Below are positions 30,343 to 35,510 of a DNA stretch of 35,510 bases, in pieces. The DNA is from JBGPYB01 sp041493035 (GTDB taxonomy: Bacteria; Acidobacteriota; Vicinamibacteria; Fen-336). Position 1 is the first letter of the stretch, and every line of letters begins with the position of its first letter. The notes under the pieces are model-generated. The model had not been told where the DNA came from. It did not search any database and was given only the letters and a program-made list of their open reading frames with translations. The position numbers and the translations under genes were made by a program. The stretch lies in NCBI GenBank assembly GCA_041493035.1, contig JBGPYB010000030.1:1-35510 (forward strand), read 5' to 3'.

Positions 30343-31398
30343 TTGGCGACAGAGAAGATCCCCGTGGGCGTCCTGGGCGCAACGGGCGCCGTGGGACAGA
30401 GGTTCATACAGCTTCTCGAAGGGCACCCGTGGTTCGAGGTGGCGGAGGTCGCGGCCTCCGACCGCTCGGCCGGGAAGTCCTACGAGGACGCCTGCACGTG
30501 GCGACTCACGGGAACGCCTCCCGCCGCGGTGGCGGGTTTGACGGTCCTTACGACCGCCGGTCCCTTCCGCTCCAAGCTCCTCTTCTCGGGGCTCGACTCC
30601 TCGGTCGCGGGTGAAGTCGAGACGGACCTCGCCGCCAAGGGGCACGCGGTCGTCTCCAACTCGCGCAACCATCGGATGGATGCCGACGTCCCGCTCCTCA
30701 TCCCCGAGATCAACCCGAATCACCTGGACGCCGTCGCCCTCCAGCGCAAGAGAACGGGCGGCGGATACATCGTCACCAACCCGAACTGCAGCGTGGTGGG
30801 ACTTGCGATGGCTCTCGCTCCCCTGGAGCGTGCCTTCGGTCTCGAGTCCGTCCACGTCGTCACACTCCAAGCCCTCTCGGGAGCCGGCTACCCCGGCGTG
30901 CCATCGATGGACGTGGCCGACAACGTCGTCCCATACATCGGCGGCGGCGAGGAAGAGAAGATCGAGGCCGAGCCGCGCAAGATCCTGGGACGTCTCGCAG
31001 GCGGTGCCTTTGCGGACGCCGACATCCCGATCTCGGCCTCCGTTCACCGTGTCGCCGTCTCCGATGGCCACACGATGGCGATCTTCGTCCGCCTCCGCAA
31101 GGCCGCGACGGCCGATGACGCCGCCCGCGCGCTCGCCGCCTTTCGGGGCGAGCCGCAGGAACGCCGACTCCCCTTCGCGCCGACCCAACCGATCCACGTC
31201 CTGACGGAGGTCGATCGGCCCCAGCCCCGCCTCGACCGGGACCGGGAGAAGGGCATGGCCGTCTCCGTCGGGCGGATCCGCTCCGACGGGCGCGGCGGCC
31301 TGAAGCTCGAAGCCCTCGTCCACAACACCATCCGGGGCGCCGCGGGCGTCGCAATCCTCAACGGAGAGCTTCTCCAGGCGCGCGGCCTGCTGCCGTGA
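30343..31398 (+). CDS. asd: Aspartate-semialdehyde dehydrogenase, archaeal/yeast type
   Basis: This enzyme reduces aspartyl phosphate to the semialdehyde, the branch point to lysine/DAP, threonine and methionine. The 351 residues have a Rossmann GATGAVGQR at 12-20, the catalytic Cys149 in VTNPNCSVVGLAMAL, and the downstream His243 in VAVSDGHTM. Sequence style (SNSRNHRMDADVPLLIPEINPNHL) fits the archaeal/yeast-type ASADH, not the enterobacterial type. The start is TTG. Its stop overlaps the lysC GTG (GTGA). It opens the asd-lysC-dapB operon. Confidence 0.95.
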   Translation: MATEKIPVGVLGATGAVGQRFIQLLEGHPWFEVAEVAASDRSAGKSYEDACTWRLTGTPPAAVAGLTVLTTAGPFRSKLLFSGLDSSVAGEVETDLAAKGHAVVSNSRNHRMDADVPLLIPEINPNHLDAVALQRKRTGGGYIVTNPNCSVVGLAMALAPLERAFGLESVHVVTLQALSGAGYPGVPSMDVADNVVPYIGGGEEEKIEAEPRKILGRLAGGAFADADIPISASVHRVAVSDGHTMAIFVRLRKAATADDAARALAAFRGEPQERRLPFAPTQPIHVLTEVDRPQPRLDRDREKGMAVSVGRIRSDGRGGLKLEALVHNTIRGAAGVAILNGELLQARGLLP

Positions 31399-32756
31399 TC
31401 GTGATGAAATTCGGCGGGACCTCCGTGGGTTCCGCCGAGCGCATCCAGGGCGTCGCCGATCGTGTTCGCGAGCGTCTCGATCGCAAGCCCGTCGTCGTCA
31501 CCTCCGCGGTCTCCGGTATCACCGACCTCCTGATCCATGGCGCGCGCCTGGCACTCGCCCGCGATCCCGCGGCTGAGGGCGTCCCCGACCGGATCCTGAG
31601 CCGCCATCGAGACGTCCTCGACCAGCTCTTTCCCTTGGGCGAGGTGCGCGATCTCTTGGAGGTCCACGTCGCCCGGATCGTCGGCGAGCTTCGCAGCATC
31701 TACACCGGCGTCCACGCGCTCGAGGAGCTGACGCCTCGCTCCCTCGATGCCGTCTCGGCCATGGGGGAGCGCCTCTCGTACGCCATGGTCGCGGCCGTTC
31801 TCCAGCGAGAGGGCCTCCGCGCGGAGGCGGTGGACGCCCGCAGCGTCATCGTCACTGACGACACCTTCGGCCGCGCCCTCCCGCTGACGGCCGAGACGGA
31901 GGCGCAGGTCAAGGCGCTGGTCCGCCCACTGGTGGAAGCCGGTATCGTCCCGGTCCTCGGCGGCTTTATCGGCAGCACCCGCGACGGAGTCACTACAACC
32001 CTCGGGCGCGGAGGCTCGGATTGGTCCGCAGCGATCATCGGCGCCTTGCTCCCGGCTGAGGAAATCCAGATCTGGACGGACGTCGACGGGATGCTCACCG
32101 TCGACCCGCGCGTCGTCCCCGCGGCGCGGCACATCGCCGAGGTCAGCTTCGAGGAAGCCGCCGAGTTGGCCTACTTCGGCGCGAAGGTTCTCCACCCGGC
32201 CACCATCAAGCCTGCCGTCGAGAAGGGAATTCCCGTCCGCATCCTCAACTCGATGAACCCTGCCGCCCCCGGCACGCGCATCGCGGCGGCTTCCACCGGT
32301 GCCACCGGCGAGCCGAGGGCCATCGCCTTCAAGCGTGGGATCACCGTCGTCCTGATATCGCAGCCCCGGATGCTGATGGCCCACGGCTTCCTCGCTCGCG
32401 TTTTCGAGGTCTTCGACCGCCACCGCACGCCCGTGGACCTCATTGCCACGTCCGAGGTCTCGATTTCCCTCACGGTCGACGATCCCGCGCGACTCCCCGC
32501 CATCGAAGCCGATCTCGCGGCACTCGGCGAGGTTCAGGTTCTGCGTCCCATGGCCATCGTCAGCGTCGTCGGCCGCGGCTTCGCCCGTCAGTCCGGCGTG
32601 GCCGCTCGCATCTTCGCCGCGCTTCGCGACGTAAACATCGTTATGATCTCGTTCGGAGCCTCGGACGTGAACGTTTCCATGGTCGTCGCCGCCGAAGATG
32701 CCGAGCGGGCGGTTCGCCTGCTCCACAAGACCTTCTTCGAGGGAGCTGCCGCTTGA
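31395..32756 (+). CDS. lysC: Aspartate kinase with C-terminal ACT domains
   Basis: This enzyme phosphorylates aspartate, the first committed step of the aspartate family. The 453 residues have MKFGGTSVGS at the N-terminus, SAMGERLSYAMVAAVL near 115, and GFIGSTRDGVTTTLGRGGSDWSA near 192 for nucleotide binding. Two C-terminal ACT repeats span about 315-450 (AIAFKRGITVVLIS and IVSVVGRGFARQSGVAARIF), which usually mediate lysine or threonine feedback inhibition. The start is GTG, overlapping the asd stop, and its own stop overlaps the dapB TTG. Confidence 0.96.
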   Translation: MIVMKFGGTSVGSAERIQGVADRVRERLDRKPVVVTSAVSGITDLLIHGARLALARDPAAEGVPDRILSRHRDVLDQLFPLGEVRDLLEVHVARIVGELRSIYTGVHALEELTPRSLDAVSAMGERLSYAMVAAVLQREGLRAEAVDARSVIVTDDTFGRALPLTAETEAQVKALVRPLVEAGIVPVLGGFIGSTRDGVTTTLGRGGSDWSAAIIGALLPAEEIQIWTDVDGMLTVDPRVVPAARHIAEVSFEEAAELAYFGAKVLHPATIKPAVEKGIPVRILNSMNPAAPGTRIAAASTGATGEPRAIAFKRGITVVLISQPRMLMAHGFLARVFEVFDRHRTPVDLIATSEVSISLTVDDPARLPAIEADLAALGEVQVLRPMAIVSVVGRGFARQSGVAARIFAALRDVNIVMISFGASDVNVSMVVAAEDAERAVRLLHKTFFEGAAA

Positions 32757-33484
32757 AGATCGCTGTCGTGGGTCACGGCAAGACCGGGCGCGAGGTGGAA
32801 GTGGTTCTGCGCGAGCGCGGCCACGAGCCGGTGCGCGTCCCCCGCGGCGGTCCCTATCCCGCCGCGTGTGCTGTGGGCATCGACTTCACGAACGCCGACG
32901 CGGTCGTGGGCAATGTGGCGGCGGCCATGAGTGCCGGATCCCGGTACGTCGTCGGCACCACCGGCTGGAGCGAGCAACTGGACGCCATCTCCAGCTCCGT
33001 CCGTCGCGCGGGAGGCGGCCTCGTCCACGGCGCCAACTTCTCCCTGGGCGTGAACCTCTTCTACCGCATCGTCCGCGATGCCGCGGCACTTCTGGCCGGC
33101 TTCCCCGAGTACGACCCCTTCGTCCTCGAGCGTCACCACCGCCAGAAGAAGGACATCCCTTCCGGAACAGCCAAAGCTCTGGCTGCGATCCTCGAGGACT
33201 CCAAGGGGCGGCGCCTCAGAGGCGTCACCTCCTTCGCCGGAGCCATACCGGAGGGCGCTTTCCATGTAGCGTCGGTCCGCGCCGGGGGCGTCGTGGGCGA
33301 TCACACGGTCGGCTTCGACTCCGGCGGCGACGAGATCGTGCTCGAGCATCGCGCTCGATCCCGCCGCGGCTTCGCGACTGGGGCCGTTCTGGCTGCCGAG
33401 TGGATCGCGACGCGCACCGGCGTCCACGGCTTCGAGGAAGTCCTGGACGACCTTCTCGCCGCGTCCCGCCCACCATCCGCCTGA
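32753..33484 (+). CDS. dapB: 4-hydroxy-tetrahydrodipicolinate reductase
   Basis: This enzyme acts in the lysine/diaminopimelate branch, supplying lysine and peptidoglycan DAP. The 243-residue protein (E. coli DapB is 273) has an N-terminal Rossmann fold with a variant GHGKTGRE loop instead of G-x-x-G-R-M-G. Other signatures are VVGTTGWSE near 67, ANFSLGVNLFY near 94, and the substrate/catalytic motif ERHHRQKKDIPSGTA at 126-140 (His128, His129, Lys133). The TTG start overlaps the lysC stop by 4 bases. dapA is not adjacent. It converges on the next gene with only 2 bases between stops. Confidence 0.94.
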   Translation: MKIAVVGHGKTGREVEVVLRERGHEPVRVPRGGPYPAACAVGIDFTNADAVVGNVAAAMSAGSRYVVGTTGWSEQLDAISSSVRRAGGGLVHGANFSLGVNLFYRIVRDAAALLAGFPEYDPFVLERHHRQKKDIPSGTAKALAAILEDSKGRRLRGVTSFAGAIPEGAFHVASVRAGGVVGDHTVGFDSGGDEIVLEHRARSRRGFATGAVLAAEWIATRTGVHGFEEVLDDLLAASRPPSA

Positions 33485-33486
33485 CC

Positions 33487-34086
33487 CTACTTCGACGTTG
33501 CGTCCGCCAGGGCGAGCCAAGCCACGAGGGCGGCCCGCTTCTCGTCCTGCGTCCACGGAGGACCCAGAGCCTTTCCCCACTCCGCGAGGCGACGTCCCAG
33601 CTCAGCGGCCGAGCGCCGCAGTGCTCGCGCGGCAAGCTCCTCCAGGTCGCGTTCTCTCACCTCGGCGACCCGAAGCCCGCACCGCCGGCTCGCCTGCCGA
33701 AGTACGTCGCGGAACAGCTCGCCCTCCGCAGCGTGGATGTGGGCGTGAGAGGCGAGGATGTCCCGAAGGCCCGGCAACGCGCGCCCCGACGCGAGGAGAA
33801 GGCCGGCAGTCAGGGGCTCGTACCCCGCCGCCCGCAACTCGGCGAGCGCCTCCCGCACCGCTCGGTCCGCGAGAGCGTGGGCCTCGTCGGTGGAACGGCG
33901 AATCAGGCTCTCGGCTGCCACGAACGGGAGTCCCTCAGCCTCGTGAAAGGGCTGGCGCGGCGTCCGGCGGGAGAGCTCGACGCGCCGTCGCACGAACACG
34001 GACGGCTCCGCGGTTGGGCCGGCCACCGCAACGAGGACGGCCCAACCGGAGTGCGACCGAAAGCCGAGCGCCGCGTCACTCACCAT
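33487..34086 (-). CDS. Conserved-looking protein of unknown function
   Basis: The 199-residue soluble protein has no signal peptide or membrane segment. Its N-terminus (AALGFRSHSGWAVLVAVAGP) looks like the first strand and turn of an RNase H/actin-like fold, and FVRRRVELS is a second strand. The centre is helical (ADRAVREALAELRAAGY) and a His-rich segment reads SHAHIHAAEGELFRDVLRQA near 112-131. The C-terminus has WGKALGPPWTQDEKRAALVAW. I recognise no named family, and the fold suggestion is tentative. It starts 5 bases after the pirin stop, so it is the third gene of a DoxX-pirin operon. Confidence 0.75.
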   Translation of the reverse strand: MVSDAALGFRSHSGWAVLVAVAGPTAEPSVFVRRRVELSRRTPRQPFHEAEGLPFVAAESLIRRSTDEAHALADRAVREALAELRAAGYEPLTAGLLLASGRALPGLRDILASHAHIHAAEGELFRDVLRQASRRCGLRVAEVRERDLEELAARALRRSAAELGRRLAEWGKALGPPWTQDEKRAALVAWLALADATSK

Positions 34087-34091
34087 CTCGG

Positions 34092-34967
34092 TCAGACTCG
34101 CACAATCTCTCCCAGCCGACCGGAACGGAAGTCGCTGAACGCCCGCGCGATCTCGGCCTGGGTGTTCATCACGAACGGGCCATGCCGGGCCACCGGCTCG
34201 CCCAGGGGCTGACCGGCTAGAAGCAAAAGGCGCGCACCGTCCTTCGCGTCCGCTGGCACAGCCAGGCGCACCGAGCTGCCGGAGCCGAGCAGGCCGAGCT
34301 GCCCATCGGCCAGCGGCGTCTTGTCGGCCCCGATCACAGCGCTTCCCTCAAAGACGTAGACGAACGCGTTCTGACCCTCGGCCACGGGCTGCTCGACCAC
34401 GGCGCCCGGGCGCAGGGTCCAGTCCTGGTAGACGATCGGCGTATGCGTGTCGATGACGGCGCGAACGCCCAGCGCTTCTCCCGCGATGACCCGGACGCGC
34501 GCCAGACCGTCGGGACTGGTCCCCTCGGGAATCCCCGCGGACGGCACCTCCTGATACCGCGGCGCGATCATCTTGTCCCGCGCCGGCAGGTTCACCCACA
34601 CTTGGAAGCCGTGGACGCGCCCCCCTTTCTCGCGAATCGCCTTCGTCGGCATCTCGGAGTGCACGACACCGCGGCCGGCCGTCATCCATTGCACGTCCCC
34701 CGCCGCGATCGTGCCGCGATTCCCGGCCGAGTCCTCGTGCTCGAACGCCCCCTCGAGCATGTACGTCACCGTCTCGAACCCACGATGCGGATGGTCTGGC
34801 GCCCCGACAGCCTCGCCCGGTGCGTAGTCCGCCGGCCCCATCTCGTCCAGGAGGAGAAAGGGATCCACCAGATCCAGTCCCCCGGTCGGGAACGGACGCC
34901 GCACCACGAAACCGCCCCCTTCGAGCTGCCGGTGCGCAGTGATCACCTCTTCCACCTTGCGAGTCAT
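34092..34967 (-). CDS. Pirin-family bicupin protein
   Basis: The 291-residue protein has two cupin domains. The N-terminal one keeps all four metal ligands of human pirin: His59 and His61 (DHPHRGFETVTYM), His103 and Glu105 (VVHSEMP). The second cupin spans about 175-285. Bacterial pirins are often quercetinase-like dioxygenases or redox-linked regulators; which applies here cannot be told. AAGGAG lies about 11 bases before the ATG. It follows a DoxX gene by 32 bases; pirin and DoxX are a common pair. Confidence 0.93.
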   Translation of the reverse strand: MTRKVEEVITAHRQLEGGGFVVRRPFPTGGLDLVDPFLLLDEMGPADYAPGEAVGAPDHPHRGFETVTYMLEGAFEHEDSAGNRGTIAAGDVQWMTAGRGVVHSEMPTKAIREKGGRVHGFQVWVNLPARDKMIAPRYQEVPSAGIPEGTSPDGLARVRVIAGEALGVRAVIDTHTPIVYQDWTLRPGAVVEQPVAEGQNAFVYVFEGSAVIGADKTPLADGQLGLLGSGSSVRLAVPADAKDGARLLLLAGQPLGEPVARHGPFVMNTQAEIARAFSDFRSGRLGEIVRV

Positions 34968-34999
34968 GGCTATCTATTCTCCTTCCTGGTTCAAGTCTT

Positions 35000-35491
35000 T
35001 CAAGCCGCTGGCTGAGCCCGAGTCAGCAGCGGAACGGTTCCCCCAACGAGCCCCGCCACGAGAGCCGCGAAGCCCCACGACAGACCCGACCACGACACCC
35101 CGAGGGCGTGATCCAGGGACAGGTTCCCGGGCCCCGTAAAGGCCAGCACCAGGGCCACCGCGCCAAGGACGAAGGCGTACTCGAAGCCGCCATTCTGGGC
35201 GAAGAAGCCGTTCCGAAGGTGGGCGCTGACCGCGGCCACGATCATCACCGCGACGACGCCCGCAGCCGCCGCCGGCGTCAGAAGCCCCGCTGCAACGAAG
35301 AGCCCCCCGCCGACCTCGACCACGCCGGCCAGGGCCGCCTGCACCCGGCCCGGACGGAAGCCGAGGTGTTCGAAGCCCGCGCCCGTCCCAGCGATCCCGC
35401 CGCCGCCAAACCACCCAAAGAGCTTCTGGGCCCCATGGGCCGCCAGAGTCAGGCCCACCACCAACCGCACGATCAAGAGTCCGATGCTCAT
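35000..35491 (-). CDS. DoxX-family membrane protein
   Basis: The 163-residue protein has four predicted transmembrane helices (about 5-22, 50-72, 78-97 and 104-160 region). Family signatures are LIVRLVVGLTLAAHGAQKLFGWFGG at the N-terminus, ALAGVVEVGGGLFVAAGLLTPAAA near 53 and HLRNGFFAQNGGFEYAF near 90. DoxX-like proteins are linked to quinone-dependent redox reactions or thiosulfate oxidation subunits, but most are uncharacterised. GGAGG lies 6 bases before the ATG. It is the first gene of the DoxX-pirin-unknown unit; the window ends 19 bases upstream. Confidence 0.92.
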   Translation of the reverse strand: MSIGLLIVRLVVGLTLAAHGAQKLFGWFGGGGIAGTGAGFEHLGFRPGRVQAALAGVVEVGGGLFVAAGLLTPAAAAGVVAVMIVAAVSAHLRNGFFAQNGGFEYAFVLGAVALVLAFTGPGNLSLDHALGVSWSGLSWGFAALVAGLVGGTVPLLTRAQPAA

Positions 35492-35510
35492 ACTCTGCCT
35501 CCGGTCGCCA

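Noticed and set aside
30230..30382. N-terminal extension of the dNTPase by 51 codons
   Set aside because: It would cross the asd start and the divergent promoter region, while the ATG at 30229 has a good GGAGG.
31044..32726. 560-codon minus-strand frame over asd and lysC
   Set aside because: It is antisense to two conserved genes, with Asp/Gly-rich low-complexity translation.
1..35510. CRISPR array, insertion sequence or prophage
   Set aside because: I saw no spaced direct repeats of 24-40 bases, no transposase, integrase or phage structural gene, and no terminal inverted repeats around any gene.

Overview
The window is a compact, high-GC bacterial chromosome segment. It holds about 38 protein genes and one tRNA, and no gene-free stretch longer than about 200 bases. 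I see no insertion sequence, prophage or CRISPR array. The gene set is core metabolism and translation from a free-living bacterium. The mix of a GH57 branching enzyme with DUF4912, AmmeMemoRadiSam proteins, an archaeal/yeast-type aspartate-semialdehyde dehydrogenase, a lexA-DUF3467-dinB cluster, frequent GTG/TTG starts and 1-4 base gene overlaps suggests Acidobacteriota or a similarly deep high-GC lineage. That placement is inference, and no marker in the window fixes it.

Layout. 51-1094 (-): tRNA-Val(GAC) and arginase. 1174-5466 (+): a solute-binding protein, an orphan GspE/PilB ATPase, a YdjM-type membrane hydrolase and a short-chain dehydrogenase whose catalytic Tyr is replaced by Cys. 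5468-9479 (-): an operon of DUF4912 protein, GH57 glucan branching enzyme, AmrB and AmrA. 9529-13455 (-): a GT-C-like membrane protein, then an ECF sigma factor, a zinc-finger anti-sigma factor and a Spy/CpxP-like periplasmic protein, the last three overlapping. 13543-18091 (+): a secreted coiled-coil protein, lexA, a DUF3467 protein and dinB (a likely SOS cluster), then nth and a nitrilase-family amidase.

18165-23049 (+): a near-consensus promoter drives rplM-rpsI-rpsB-tsf-pyrH-frr, followed by a lipoprotein. A strong intrinsic terminator lies between rpsB and tsf. 23066-27286 (+): thrC, an AlaX-type editing protein, an EamA exporter and an L-asparaginase, each overlapping the next by 4 bases. 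27268-30229 (-): a second GT-C-like membrane protein and a dNTP triphosphohydrolase, separated by a helically phased 11-bp repeat array. 30343-33484 (+): asd-lysC-dapB, the aspartate/lysine/DAP branch without dapA. 33487-35491 (-): DoxX, pirin and a conserved unknown protein.

Functional links. thrC, asd, lysC and dapB together cover much of the aspartate family of amino acids. The lexA cluster and nth form a DNA damage and repair neighbourhood. The ribosomal block couples ribosomal protein supply with elongation, UMP synthesis and ribosome recycling. Several genes have a -10-like hexamer only 5-9 bases before the start codon and no Shine-Dalgarno sequence, which suggests leaderless or near-leaderless transcripts are common here. 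The best candidates for undescribed biology are the 11-bp phased array, the SOS direct-repeat operator, the DUF4912-GH57-AmrBA operon and the thrC-alaX-eamA-ansA operon.
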